38,909 nucleotides of DNA from Rhodococcus sp. (in: high G+C Gram-positive bacteria) (GCA_004211695.1 SEEV01000069.1:1-38909), one strand, 5' to 3'; shown: positions 17,014 through 27,974, counted from the stretch's first letter. A program made the numbers and translations. Notes: generated from the letters alone by a model not told the origin.

Positions 17014-18065
17014 GCGTAGGGCGTGCGGCCCACGATCGGGGAGGCGTCGGGGCACACGTCGACGATGCCGCCCCAGGTGCGCAGCAGATGCGCGCGGGCG
17101 AAGACCGGGAACAACTCGACCGCGGCCGCCATCTGCCGTTCGATGATGTGGAACGCGCCGCGCTGGCCGTACCCGTTGTAGGAGTCGACACCGGCGCCCA
17201 TCACCAGTTCACCCTTGTGCGCCTGCGAGACGTACACGTGGATGGCGTTGGACATCACGATGGTCGGGTGCACGGGCTCGAGCAGTTCGGAGACCAGCGC
17301 CTGCAGGGGATGGGACTGCACGGGGGTGCGGATGCCGAGCATGTCGGTGAGCGTCGAGGTGTGCCCGGCCGCGCACAGGGCGACCTGGCCGGTCGCGATG
17401 TCGCCGCGGGTGGTGCGCACCCCGGTGACCTTGTTGCCGTCGGTGACGAACCCGGTGACCTCACAGTTCTGGATGATGTCGATGCCGGCCTCGTCGGCGC
17501 GGCGGGCGAATCCCCAGGCCACGTAGTCGTGCTTGGCGATGCCGGCCCGCGGCTGATAGGTCGCGCCCATCACGGGGTAGCGGATGTCGCTCGAGATGTT
17601 CACGAGCGGGCACAGTTTCTTCACCTCGTCGGGCCCGACCCACTCGGCGTCGATGCCGTTGAGCTTGTTGGCCTCCACCCGGCGGACGCTGTCGCGGACG
17701 TCCTGCAGGCTGTGCGCGAGGTTGAGGACGCCGCGCTGGCTGAACAGGATCGGGTAGTCGAGATCCTCCTCCAGGCCCTCCCACAACTTCAGGGCGTGCT
17801 CGTAGATCTTCGCGCTCTCGTCCCACAGGTAGTTCGACCGGATCAGGGTGGTGTTGCGGGCCATGTTCCCGCCCGCGAGCCAGCCCTTCTCCAGGACCGC
17901 GACGTTGGTGATGCCGTGGTTCTTCGCCAGGTAGTGGGCGGTGGCCAGGCCGTGCCCGCCGCCGCCGACGATGACGACGTCGTACGACTTCTTCGGTTCC
18001 GGGTTGCGCCACAGGAAGTCGGGGTGGTCGGGCAGGTGGGCGCCGGGGGGCTGGGTGGCACTCAT
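17013..18065 (-). pseudogene. soxB: sarcosine oxidase beta subunit, C-terminus deleted
   Basis: The first 351 codons are good SoxB: the FAD-binding [20 protein letters not shown] near residue 30, [21 protein letters not shown], a KHDYVAW segment that includes the His expected to carry covalent FMN, and [21 protein letters not shown] at the end (quoted in parts). SoxB usually has about 405-415 residues. The remaining 55-60, including the conserved GWGTGGFKATPG region, are missing. After the codon at 17015-17013 the sequence is the tail of soxD in another frame, and the soxB frame stays open by chance to 15525 through soxD and soxA, predicting an 846-residue chimera with a nonsense tail. ATG 18065 has GGAGG seven bases upstream and overlaps the glyA stop by one base. 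Confidence 0.88.
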
Positions 18066-19390
18066 CAGTTCGCCTCCGTGAGGTCGGGGTAGAGCGGGAA
18101 GCGGAGGGCGAGGGCGTCGACGCGGGCGCGCAGTTCGTCGAGTCCGGCCTCGTCGGTGGCCGGCCGCAGCGCGTAGCTGATGATGTCGGCGACCTCGGTG
18201 AACGCGTCCAGGTCGAAGCCGCGGGTCGCGAGCGCGGGCGTGCCGATCCGCACGCCGGAGCTGACCATCGGCGGGCGCGGGTCGAACGGAACGGCGTTGC
18301 GGTTCACGGTGATTCCCACGCGGTGCAGCCGGTCCTCGGCCTGCTTGCCGTCGAGTTCGGACTCGCGCAGGTCCACCAGGACGAGGTGGACGTCGGTGCC
18401 GCCGGAGACGACGTTGATGCCGGCCTGCCGGGAGTCGTCCTGCAGGAGGCGGTCGGCGAGGATCTTCGCCCCGGCGAGGGTGCGTTCCTGACGCTCGCGG
18501 AACTCGGGCTCGGCGGCGAGCTTGAAGGAGACGGCCTTGCCGGCGATCACGTGCTCGAGCGGGCCGCCCTGCTGTCCGGGGAACACCGAGGAGTTGAACT
18601 TCTTGGCCAGTGCCTCGTCGTTGGTGAGGATGACGCCGCCGCGGGGGCCGCCGAGGGTCTTGTGCGTCGTCGACGTGACCACGTGGGCGTGCGGGACGGG
18701 GGAGGGGTGCAGTCCGGCGGCGACGAGACCGGCGAAGTGCGCCATGTCGACCATGAGGTAGGCGCCGACCTCGTCGGCGATACGCCGGAACGCGGCGAAG
18801 TCGAGCTGGCGGGTGTACGCGGACCAGCCGGCCAGGATCAGCTTCGGGCGGTGCTCACGGGCCAGACGCTCGACCTCGTCCATGTCGACGAGATGGTCGT
18901 CCTCGCGGACGTGGTACGCGGCGACGTCGTAGAGCTTGCCGGAGAAGTTCAGCTTCATCCCGTGCGTGAGGTGACCGCCGTGCGCGAGGTCCAGGCCGAG
19001 GATGCCGTCGCCGGGCTTCAGCAGTGCCGACATCGCGGCCGCGTTGGCCTGCGCGCCCGAGTGCGGCTGCACGTTGGCGAACTTCGCACCGAACAACGAC
19101 GTCAGGCGGTCGATGGCGAGCTGCTCGATCACGTCGACGTGCTCGCAGCCGCCGTAGTAGCGGCGTCCGGGGTAGCCCTCGGCGTACTTGTTCGTCAGCA
19201 CCGACCCCTGCGCCTGCATCACCGCGAGCGGGGCGAAGTTCTCGCTGGCGATCATCTCCAGGGTGCCCTGCTGGCGCTGGAGCTCGGCCGCGATCGCCTG
19301 GTGCACGGCGGGGTCGAGGTCGGCGAGCGAATGGGTCAGCGTCGGGTTCGCTGCTGCCGCTTCGGTGCGGCCTGCGGTGTCCACGGTCAT
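18065..19390 (-). CDS. glyA: serine hydroxymethyltransferase
   Basis: A 441-residue PLP enzyme of standard length that interconverts glycine plus methylene-THF with serine plus THF. Motifs: [48 protein letters not shown] and [13 protein letters not shown], with PLP-lysine Lys244. It is the first gene of the sarcosine oxidase operon, so its likely job is to condense the glycine and the methylene-THF produced by sarcosine oxidase into serine for SdaA. It is therefore probably a catabolic isozyme in addition to a housekeeping GlyA elsewhere. Its promoter has the TGATATATCA operator. Confidence 0.96.
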   Translation of the reverse strand: MTVDTAGRTEAAAANPTLTHSLADLDPAVHQAIAAELQRQQGTLEMIASENFAPLAVMQAQGSVLTNKYAEGYPGRRYYGGCEHVDVIEQLAIDRLTSLFGAKFANVQPHSGAQANAAAMSALLKPGDGILGLDLAHGGHLTHGMKLNFSGKLYDVAAYHVREDDHLVDMDEVERLAREHRPKLILAGWSAYTRQLDFAAFRRIADEVGAYLMVDMAHFAGLVAAGLHPSPVPHAHVVTSTTHKTLGGPRGGVILTNDEALAKKFNSSVFPGQQGGPLEHVIAGKAVSFKLAAEPEFRERQERTLAGAKILADRLLQDDSRQAGINVVSGGTDVHLVLVDLRESELDGKQAEDRLHRVGITVNRNAVPFDPRPPMVSSGVRIGTPALATRGFDLDAFTEVADIISYALRPATDEAGLDELRARVDALALRFPLYPDLTEAN

Positions 19391-19425
19391 GGTTCGCCTT
19401 TCTGGAAGGTCAGTTGACTTTGAAC

Positions 19426-19475
19426 TGATATATCAACTGGAAAGTAGAGTAAGGTCAGGACCGGACAAAGGTCAA
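19426..19475 (-). promoter_or_regulatory. promoter and TGATATATCA operator of glyA-sox, divergent with gntR
   Basis: On the minus strand: TTGACC (19475-19470), an 18-base spacer, TACTCT (19451-19446), then TGATATATCA at 19435-19426. The palindrome also lies about 70 bases upstream of the GntR gene on the other strand, so autoregulation is likely. It matches the other three promoter-operator units. Confidence 0.78.
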
Positions 19476-19503
19476 TAGCTCCGGAATATCAGGGAGACGG
19501 AAC

Positions 19504-20175
19504 ATGAGCCTGGCGCATTCATCGGTCGCGGACACGGCATCGAACGGCGGCACCAACGCCGACCGCGCGTACGAGATCGTGCGCGAACGCCTGGTCATGC
19601 TGGACATCCGGCCCGGCGAGCCGATCAACGACGACCGCCTCGCCGAAGAACTCGGATTCGGCCGCACCCCGGTACGTGAGGCTCTCAAGCGCCTCGAGCG
19701 GGAGCGTCTCGTCGTCGCCTACCCCCGCCGCGGCACGTTCGCGACCGCCGTCGACATGACCGACCTCGCCGACATCTCCGAGATCCGCAAGCAACTCGAA
19801 CCCACCGCGGCCGCCCGCGCGGCGCGGACGGCATCGCAGGACGCGCGATCGCGCCTGTCTGCGCTCGCCGACGAGATCGCCGAGATCGGCGACAGCGAGG
19901 ACCCGCGTGACGTCCTCCGCAAGGACGTGCGCGTCCACCGCGAGATCTACCGGGCGTCGGGGAATCCGCACCTGGAAGACATCCTCGTCAGCCTCGACGC
20001 ACACGCCACCCGCATCTGGTGCCTGTTCCTCGACCGTCTGCCCGACGTCGCGAGCCACGTCCGCGAGCACGCGGACCTGCTCCGGGCCATCGTCGACGGC
20101 GACGAGGACACCGCCGCGGCGCTCACCCTCGCGCACGTCGCCGGCTTCGAGAAGGCCATCCGCGACCTGCTGTAG
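19504..20175 (+). CDS. GntR-family (FCD) regulator, probable master regulator of the C1/sarcosine genes
   Basis: A 223-residue protein with an N-terminal GntR winged helix (about 20-85; INDDRLAEELGFGRTPVREA and the wing YPRRGTFA) and a C-terminal all-helical FCD ligand domain. That domain carries the metal/ligand His pattern in DVRVHREIYRASGN and near HVREHADLL. Such regulators bind short palindromes and are often released by a carboxylate effector. It is divergent from glyA, sits in the centre of the island and shares its control region with one of four TGATATATCA sites, so it is the best candidate to bind them. Ligand unknown; glycine, sarcosine, dimethylglycine or serine are possible. Confidence 0.9.
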   Translation: MSLAHSSVADTASNGGTNADRAYEIVRERLVMLDIRPGEPINDDRLAEELGFGRTPVREALKRLERERLVVAYPRRGTFATAVDMTDLADISEIRKQLEPTAAARAARTASQDARSRLSALADEIAEIGDSEDPRDVLRKDVRVHREIYRASGNPHLEDILVSLDAHATRIWCLFLDRLPDVASHVREHADLLRAIVDGDEDTAAALTLAHVAGFEKAIRDLL

Positions 20176-20183
20176 GCGCTTCG

Positions 20184-20233
20184 CGCCCGTGCGTGGTTAA
20201 CGAGTCCAGAGACTCGCTAACCACGCACGGGCG
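20184..20233. terminator. long palindrome between convergent gntR and purU
   Basis: A 23-base-pair stem with one mismatch (20184-20206 with 20211-20233) and a CAGA loop starts nine bases after the gntR stop and ends 11 bases before the purU stop. It is symmetric and so can act as a bidirectional terminator. Its length and its core GTTAACGAGTC are more elaborate than needed for termination, so it may also be a dispersed extragenic palindrome. Confidence 0.8.
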
Positions 20234-20244
20234 GCGGAGCCGCC

Positions 20245-21093
20245 TCAGCTGAAGACCACCGTCCGGTGGCCGTGGAGCAGGACGCGGTTCTCGCAGTGCC
20301 AGCGCACGGCGCGGGAGAGTGCGAGGGCTTCGGCATCCTGCCCGACCGTGGCGAGTCGTGCCGGGTCGAAGGTGTGGTCGATGCGGATGACTTCCTGCTC
20401 GATGATGGGGCCCTCGTCGAGGTCGGGGGTCACGTAGTGGGCGGTGGCACCGACCTGCTTGACGCCGCGGTCGAACGCCTGGTGATAGGGCTTGGCGCCC
20501 TTGAAACCGGGCAGGAACGAGTGGTGGATGTTGATGGCCCGGCCGCGCAGTGCCCGGCACGCGTCGTCGGACAGCACCTGCATGTAGCGGGCGAGTACCA
20601 CGAGATCGGCGTCGAACTCCTCGACCAACTCGAGCAGCCGCGCCTCTGCCTCCGGTTTGGTGGCCGGGGTGACCGGGACGTGGACGAACGGCAGTCCGGC
20701 GGCCTCGGCCATCGGCCGAAGCGTCTCGTGGTTCGAGACGACGGCGACGAGTTCGGCGCCGAGGTTGCCGGCCCGCCACCGGAAGATGAGGTCGTTGAGG
20801 CAGTGGCCCATCTTGGAGACCATCACGATCACGCGGGGCAGGTCGGTGCCGTTGAAGTTGAACGTCATGCCGAATTTCTCGGCGACGCTCCGGAATTCCT
20901 CGGTGAGTCGCTCGATGTCGACATCTTCTGCCGAGACGAACGACGTGCGGAGGAAGAAGGCGTCGCTCAGGGTGTCGTCGAACTGCTGATGCTCTGCGAT
21001 ATCGCAGTTCTGCTCGAAGAGAAAGGAGCTGACTGCGTGAACGATCCCGGGACGCTGAGCGCAGCTGAGCGTCAGGGTGAAGGTCTGGGTCAT
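20245..21093 (-). CDS. purU: formyltetrahydrofolate deformylase
   Basis: A 282-residue enzyme that hydrolyses 10-formyl-THF to formate and THF. An N-terminal ACT-type regulatory domain (about 5-85; CAQRPGIVHAVSSFLFEQNCDI) precedes a formyltransferase-fold catalytic domain with VVSNHETL, INIHHSFLPGFKGAKPYHQA and GATAHYVTPDLDEGPII. GGAG lies six bases before ATG 21093. It is transcribed alone from a GntR-type operator promoter. In this island it would regenerate free THF when methyl-group oxidation floods the folate pool; no formate dehydrogenase is in the window. Confidence 0.95.
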   Translation of the reverse strand: MTQTFTLTLSCAQRPGIVHAVSSFLFEQNCDIAEHQQFDDTLSDAFFLRTSFVSAEDVDIERLTEEFRSVAEKFGMTFNFNGTDLPRVIVMVSKMGHCLNDLIFRWRAGNLGAELVAVVSNHETLRPMAEAAGLPFVHVPVTPATKPEAEARLLELVEEFDADLVVLARYMQVLSDDACRALRGRAINIHHSFLPGFKGAKPYHQAFDRGVKQVGATAHYVTPDLDEGPIIEQEVIRIDHTFDPARLATVGQDAEALALSRAVRWHCENRVLLHGHRTVVFS

Positions 21094-21141
21094 GTGGGTC
21101 TCCTCGATGTCGGACTGCTTGAGCTGTCAGTCCGAGCGAAC

Positions 21142-21190
21142 TGATATATCAGAATGGCCAATGCTATTTCAGGCTGGACGAGCGGGTCAA
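21142..21190 (-). promoter_or_regulatory. promoter and TGATATATCA operator of purU
   Basis: On the minus strand: TTGACC (21190-21185), an 18-base spacer, TAGCAT (21166-21161), then TGATATATCA at 21151-21142; here the palindrome extends to 12 bases (21141-21152). It is about 50 bases before the purU ATG. Confidence 0.78.
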
Positions 21191-21204
21191 GGGGAGGCGG
21201 GGAG

Positions 21205-22098
21205 TCAGCCGCTGCTTCGGGACCCGGTCAGCAGAGCGTCCGATCGGGTCTGGGCGTATTGGGTGGCGGCAGCGTCGACGGTGTGATTGAGCAACAGTGC
21301 GGTGGTCACCGGACCCACCCCTCCGGGAACCGGGGTCAGCGCACCGGCGCGTCCATCGACTCCAGCGAAGTCGACGTCACCGAGCAGTTGCCCGTCGTCG
21401 GTGGCTGTGGTCCCGACGTCGATCACGACGGCGCCCTCGGCCACGTGCTCGGCCGTGATCAGTCCCGGGATCCCGACCGCGACGACGAGAATCTCGGCGT
21501 CGCGGGTACCGGCGGCCAGATCGACGGTGTGCCGGTGGCACACGGTCACCGTCGCGTTGCGTTGCACGAGCAGGTGCGCGGCGGGACTTCCCACGACCGT
21601 CGACCGCCCGACGACCGCGGCGGTCTTGCCGTGCAGGTCGATTCCGTGGTGGTCGAGGAGTGCGATCACCGCCTGCGCGGTGGCGGGCGCGAACGCCGGA
21701 AGGCGGGCGACGAGGCGTCCGAGGCTGACCGGGTTCGCGCCGTCGATGTCCTTGGCGGGATTGATCGCCTCGCGGAGCGCATCGAGGTCGGTTCCCTCCG
21801 GCAGGGGCGTCTGCAGGATGATTCCGTGGACGTCGGGGTCGTGGCCGAGTTCGACGAGCGCCGTGTGGATCTGCTCGGTGGTCGCGGACGGTCCGAGATC
21901 GACGATGTCACACAGAATTCCGGTGCGCTTCGCGGCCGACGCGATGGATCGCACGTACCAGGCGGTCGACTCGTCTTCGGTGGCGAGCACCACCGCCAGG
22001 GTGGGCCGGATTCCGATCTCGGACAGGGCATCGGCCGCGACGGAGGCATCGTTGCGGATGGAGGCGGCGAGTTCGGCGCCGCCGAGGCTTCGGGTCAT
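21205..22098 (-). CDS. folD: FolD-like methylene-THF dehydrogenase lacking the cyclohydrolase lysine
   Basis: A 297-residue FolD-family protein that should oxidise 5,10-methylene-THF to methenyl-THF with NAD(P)+. Visible motifs are GIILQTPLPEG (with the conserved Gln), DIDGANPVSLGRL, VVGRSTVVGSPAAHLL, VIDVGTT and LTPVPGGVGPVTTALLLNH. In bifunctional FolD the Y-x-x-x-K motif carries the Lys needed for cyclohydrolase chemistry (Lys54 in E. coli, Lys56 in human). Here it reads Y48-V-R-S-I52, codon 21945-21943. It is therefore probably dehydrogenase-only, with the cyclohydrolase step done by the adjacent FchA. ATG 22098 overlaps the fchA stop in ATGA, so the genes are coupled. Confidence 0.9.
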   Translation of the reverse strand: MTRSLGGAELAASIRNDASVAADALSEIGIRPTLAVVLATEDESTAWYVRSIASAAKRTGILCDIVDLGPSATTEQIHTALVELGHDPDVHGIILQTPLPEGTDLDALREAINPAKDIDGANPVSLGRLVARLPAFAPATAQAVIALLDHHGIDLHGKTAAVVGRSTVVGSPAAHLLVQRNATVTVCHRHTVDLAAGTRDAEILVVAVGIPGLITAEHVAEGAVVIDVGTTATDDGQLLGDVDFAGVDGRAGALTPVPGGVGPVTTALLLNHTVDAAATQYAQTRSDALLTGSRSSG

Positions 22099-22715
22099 GA
22101 ACTCAGCTGCTTTCGTACTCGTGTCGTGACGGCGTCGGCGCGGTCGAGGATGGTGTCGACTCCGGCCACGCACTCGGTGAGGGTTTGTCGGGTTCTCGGG
22201 TCGGTGATTCCGGGCAGGTTCACCTCGACGTTGACGCGCGCCGTGGTCGCCGCCGCCCGTGCGGCCTCCGCGGCGGCCGCGATGTCGCTGACGACGGTGC
22301 GGTTCGCCACCGGCAGAAGGGTTTCGGCGAGGGCCACCACGTCGCCCGCCGCGGCCACCACCTCGGCGGGGACCGCGGCGGCGCCGGCGAGGGCCGACGC
22401 GATCACCGCGGTGCGCGCGGCGGATTCGTCGTCCGTGCCCTGAGGTAACCGGTAGGCGTCGATGACGGCGGTGAACGCCGCCATGTCGTCCTCGGCGAAT
22501 TGCAGGGCCTTCTCCCGGTGGGCGTCCGCGGCGGCGCAGACCCGCTCGACGAGCAGTCCGTGGTCGGCGTACCGCTTGCCGGTGGTGTACCGGGCGACCA
22601 TGGCCACCAGGGCGGCGGCCTGGCCGAGGTGCAGCGCGGCGGTCGCGCCGCCGCCCGGAGCCGGGATCCGGGCGGCGAGCGAGTCCAGGAAACCGGTGAT
22701 CGTGTCGTGCCGCAT
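22095..22715 (-). CDS. fchA: FchA-type methenyl-THF cyclohydrolase/cyclodeaminase
   Basis: A 206-residue helical protein of the formimidoyl-THF cyclodeaminase / methenyl-THF cyclohydrolase family. FLDSLAARIPAPGGGATAAL (folate-binding Asp and PGGG), ARYTTGKRY and LAETLLPVANRTVVSDI are characteristic. It would hydrolyse methenyl-THF to 10-formyl-THF. ATG 22715 is preferred because GGAG lies about eight bases upstream and homology begins there; a GTG at 22742 overlapping the dimethylglycine oxidase stop in GTGA is an alternative that adds nine residues. It lies between dimethylglycine oxidase and the Lys-deficient FolD, which indicates a division of labour. No histidine-degradation genes are nearby, so the cyclodeaminase reaction is less likely. 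Confidence 0.88.
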   Translation of the reverse strand: MRHDTITGFLDSLAARIPAPGGGATAALHLGQAAALVAMVARYTTGKRYADHGLLVERVCAAADAHREKALQFAEDDMAAFTAVIDAYRLPQGTDDESAARTAVIASALAGAAAVPAEVVAAAGDVVALAETLLPVANRTVVSDIAAAAEAARAAATTARVNVEVNLPGITDPRTRQTLTECVAGVDTILDRADAVTTRVRKQLSS

Positions 22716-22738
22716 CTGATCGTTCTCCACAGTCCCCG

Positions 22739-25366
<2,628 letters not shown>

Positions 25367-25408
25367 TGATATATCAACACAGTAGGTGTGAGTTCGATAA
25401 CGGGTCAA
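25367..25408 (-). promoter_or_regulatory. promoter and TGATATATCA operator of dmgO-fchA-folD
   Basis: On the minus strand: TTGACC (25408-25403), an 18-base spacer, TACTGT (25384-25379), then TGATATATCA at 25376-25367, only two bases after the -10 and so overlapping the transcript start. This is the tightest of the four arrangements. Confidence 0.78.
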
Positions 25409-25459
25409 CCCCGAATTATGGGTAATTCCATGGCGATCGGATACGGGAAACGACGACTG

Positions 25460-25479
25460 TTCCGCATATTTCGGCGGAA
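25460..25479. promoter_or_regulatory. inverted repeat TTCCGC-N8-GCGGAA upstream of an IclR gene
   Basis: A perfect six-base inverted repeat lies 90 bases before the IclR start at 25570 and about 50 bases upstream of the dmgO -35. IclR-type proteins often bind TTCC/GGAA palindromes, so it could be an autoregulatory site, but only one copy was seen in the window. Confidence 0.35.
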
Positions 25480-25569
25480 TTGCGCAGCGCGATCGCGCGT
25501 GACGTTGCGGGACCGGTTGTGGATGGAGGTAACCGTCGCACGGTGATGTCGCCTATCCTGATAGTCGCG

Positions 25570-26370
25570 ATGACTGAATTGGACGATAACTCGAATGGGG
25601 ATCGGAGCCGGCCGACCGGGGCTGTGCAGTCAGTGGACCGCGCTCTGGCAGTACTCGAAATCCTGGCGAGACTCGGTACCGCCGGGGTCACGGAAATCGC
25701 CGACGAGTTGGGTGTCCACAAGTCGACTGCGTCGCGTCTCGTGGCCGTTCTGGATTCGAGAGGCTACGTCGCGCAATTGAAGAACCGGGGAAAATTCCAG
25801 CTCGGAAATTCGATCGTCCGTCTCGCCCGCACCGCGTCGCCGGACGGCGATCTGGTGCGGCAGAGTCAGGAATTGTGCGCCGAACTCGCGGAAACAGTCG
25901 GTGAGAGCGTGAATGTGTCGATACTCGACGGCAATCGCTCGGTGAGCATCGTCAAAGCAGATGGTCCGTCCGGCGTCGGTACCAGCACGTGGGTGGGCCA
26001 GAGCAGTCCGGCGCATGCGACGGCGAGTGGAAAGTTGTTGCTGACGGAATTGTCCGACAGTGAAATTGCGGAGCGCGTGGGAGAAACTCCGATTGCGCTC
26101 ACGCCCAAAACTCTCACGGATGTGCAGGCGCTCGTGGAGTCGCTGAGCACTATTCGCGAACGGGGCTGGGCGGAGTCCGAGGAGGAACTCGAACTGGGGC
26201 TGAACGCCATCTCCGTTCCGGTCCGCGACTACACGTCGAAAATGATTGCGGCCCTGAGTGTGTCCGGGCCCGCGTACCGGCTGCTGCCGGAACGGTTCGA
26301 GGAAGTCGCCCGCGCCGCACTCGACACTTCCCAGCAGATCAGCAGCCGATTGGGCTATGCCGTCCCGTAG
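25570..26370 (+). CDS. IclR-family regulator (first of two related copies)
   Basis: A 266-residue protein with the winged helix at about 18-75 (GVTEIADELGVHKSTASRLV) and an IclR effector domain with VGQSSPAHATASGKLLL and SVSGPAYRLLPERF. It is closely related to the IclR protein at 28096: both share GVHKST-SRL, SPAHAT-SGK/TGK, SEEELE/AEELE and SGP-YRL-PERFE. ATG 25570 is chosen; it has no good ribosome site, and an upstream in-frame ATG at 25546 is possible. It is convergent with the ferredoxin reductase gene (eight-base gap). It probably responds to a betaine-pathway intermediate; the target is unproven. Confidence 0.85.
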   Translation: MTELDDNSNGDRSRPTGAVQSVDRALAVLEILARLGTAGVTEIADELGVHKSTASRLVAVLDSRGYVAQLKNRGKFQLGNSIVRLARTASPDGDLVRQSQELCAELAETVGESVNVSILDGNRSVSIVKADGPSGVGTSTWVGQSSPAHATASGKLLLTELSDSEIAERVGETPIALTPKTLTDVQALVESLSTIRERGWAESEEELELGLNAISVPVRDYTSKMIAALSVSGPAYRLLPERFEEVARAALDTSQQISSRLGYAVP

Positions 26371-26378
26371 CGCCGGCA

Positions 26379-27557
26379 TCAGGCCCGCGACCTGGCGAGT
26401 TGCTTCTTGTACCGGGTGAACAGGCGGGGATTGTTCATCGCGAAGACACCGACGGTGTCGCCGTTCCGGTCGTAGGTAGCCACGAACGAGCCGGTTCCGG
26501 GGTCCCCGTCGACGAACCGCACCTCGTCGGTGCTGTGTCGCGTACCGGCGAACTGCAGCATCTTGCCGTACTGGTGGGACCAGAAGTACGGGATCGCGGC
26601 GGGCCCGGACGGTGTCGCCATGATCGTGTCCGCCACCGTCGCCGCCTGCGCGACGGCGTTGCTCCAGTGTTCGCTTCGGTGGTGAATCTGGTGGGTGTCG
26701 TCGAAGGACCGTGCGCAGTCGCCGATCGCGTAGACACCGGGGAGGTTCGTGCGGCACGACGAGTCGGTGAGGAAGCCGTCGTCGATCATCAGTTCCGAAT
26801 CGCAGGCCCACTCGACGTTGGGGACGGCCCCGATCCCGACCACCACGGCGTCCGCGGGCAGGATCGTTCCGTCACTGAGTCGAACGGCTTCGACTGCGCC
26901 GTCGCCCAGCAGGGCGTCGACGACCGCGCCGGTGAGGAGTCGGACGCCGTGCGCGGCGTGCTGTCCCGCGCAGATGGCGCCGAGTTCGATGCCGAGGGGC
27001 CCCGCCAAGGGGGTCGGCGACGCCTCGACGACGGTGACGGCCAGGCTCATGCCGGCGGCGCTGGAGGCCACCTCCGCTCCGATGAAACCGGCTCCCACGA
27101 TCACCAGGTTCCGCGCCTTCGAGAGTGATTCCCGGAGTGCACGTGCGTCGTCGACCGATCGGAGGGTGTGCACCCCGGCCAGGCCGGAGTGTCCGGGCAG
27201 CGTTCGCGCACGCGCGCCGGTCGCGACGATCACGGCGTCGGCGTCCAGGTGGGATCCGTCGTCGAAGGTGACGCGGTGCATTCCGTCGGGGGAGCGAACC
27301 AGGCCGGTCGCCGTGCTGTTCATGCGCCACTCGACGTCGAGGGTGTCGTCGTCGCTGTTCATCAGCAACAGATCCTGGTCCGTCACCTCGCCGGTGAGGA
27401 ACTCCTTCGACAGCGGCGGCCGATCGTAGGGAAGGGACTGTTCGCTGCCGGCCACGACGAGGCGGCCCGCGAACCCCTTCTCGCGAAGCGCACGCACCGC
27501 CGACAGTCCGGCGAGCGAAGCGCCCAGTACTACAACGGAATTCGGGACAGCATTCAT
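26379..27557 (-). CDS. ferredoxin-NAD(P)+ reductase of the Rieske system
   Basis: A 392-residue FAD-dependent reductase of the glutathione-reductase-like class that serves Rieske oxygenases (BphA4/TodA-like). The FAD site is VVVLGASLAGLSAVRALREKG, quoted in part, at residues 7-25. Other motifs are YDRPPLSKEFL, VIVATGARARTLPG, a second Rossmann motif VIVGAGFIGAEVASSA for NAD(P)H, and YAIGDCA near 270. The C-terminal domain has HRSEHWSNAVAQAA. ATG 27557 overlaps the ferredoxin stop in ATGA, so the two are coupled. It passes electrons from NAD(P)H to the ferredoxin at 27554-27925 and on to the oxygenase at 29289-30443. Confidence 0.9.
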   Translation of the reverse strand: MNAVPNSVVVLGASLAGLSAVRALREKGFAGRLVVAGSEQSLPYDRPPLSKEFLTGEVTDQDLLLMNSDDDTLDVEWRMNSTATGLVRSPDGMHRVTFDDGSHLDADAVIVATGARARTLPGHSGLAGVHTLRSVDDARALRESLSKARNLVIVGAGFIGAEVASSAAGMSLAVTVVEASPTPLAGPLGIELGAICAGQHAAHGVRLLTGAVVDALLGDGAVEAVRLSDGTILPADAVVVGIGAVPNVEWACDSELMIDDGFLTDSSCRTNLPGVYAIGDCARSFDDTHQIHHRSEHWSNAVAQAATVADTIMATPSGPAAIPYFWSHQYGKMLQFAGTRHSTDEVRFVDGDPGTGSFVATYDRNGDTVGVFAMNNPRLFTRYKKQLARSRA

Positions 27558-27925
27558 CGCGTGTCGCCCTTCTGTTCGAGATGGACCAGCACGGTGCCGT
27601 CGACGATCGACACGTCGTGGGTGCGGACGGCGATCTTGGCCGGCGGGCCGGAAGGCACTCCGGTGCGCAGGTCGAAGCACGCTTCGTGGAGGGGGCACTC
27701 GACGGTGCAGCCCTCGACCCAGCCGTCGGCGAGTGAGGCGTCCTGATGAGTGCACGTGTCGTCGATGGCGTACAGACCGTCGGAGGTGTGGAAGACGGAG
27801 ATGGGGGCCATTCCCGGCGGCGTCACCGTGACTACTTCGCCCACGGGCAGTGTCACGAGCTCACACACTGGGAACAGTGTGGTGCCGGGGTGGAGCACAA
27901 CTGGGGAATCGTTATCGAGAATCAC
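27554..27925 (-). CDS. Rieske-type [2Fe-2S] ferredoxin
   Basis: A 123-residue electron carrier. The cluster ligands are Cys58-x-His60 (CTHQDASL) and Cys77-x2-His80 (CPLHE). The GTG start at 27925 has GGAGG six bases upstream; longer in-frame extensions upstream run through the control region and lack homology. It is coupled by ATGA to the reductase gene. Together with the separate oxygenase it makes a three-component monooxygenase, unlike the two-component GbcAB type in Pseudomonas, where reductase and ferredoxin are one protein. Confidence 0.9.
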   Translation of the reverse strand: MILDNDSPVVLHPGTTLFPVCELVTLPVGEVVTVTPPGMAPISVFHTSDGLYAIDDTCTHQDASLADGWVEGCTVECPLHEACFDLRTGVPSGPPAKIAVRTHDVSIVDGTVLVHLEQKGDTR

Positions 27926-27974
27926 TCGATACCTCCGGAAGCGTCGGGGAGGAAGGACAAGTTGTGGAGCAGTT

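Noticed and set aside
15525-18065. An 846-residue 'soxB fusion' protein
   Set aside because: Only the first 351 residues are SoxB. The rest is out-of-frame reading of soxD and soxA, open by chance at high GC, so it is treated as a pseudogene and not as a real fusion.
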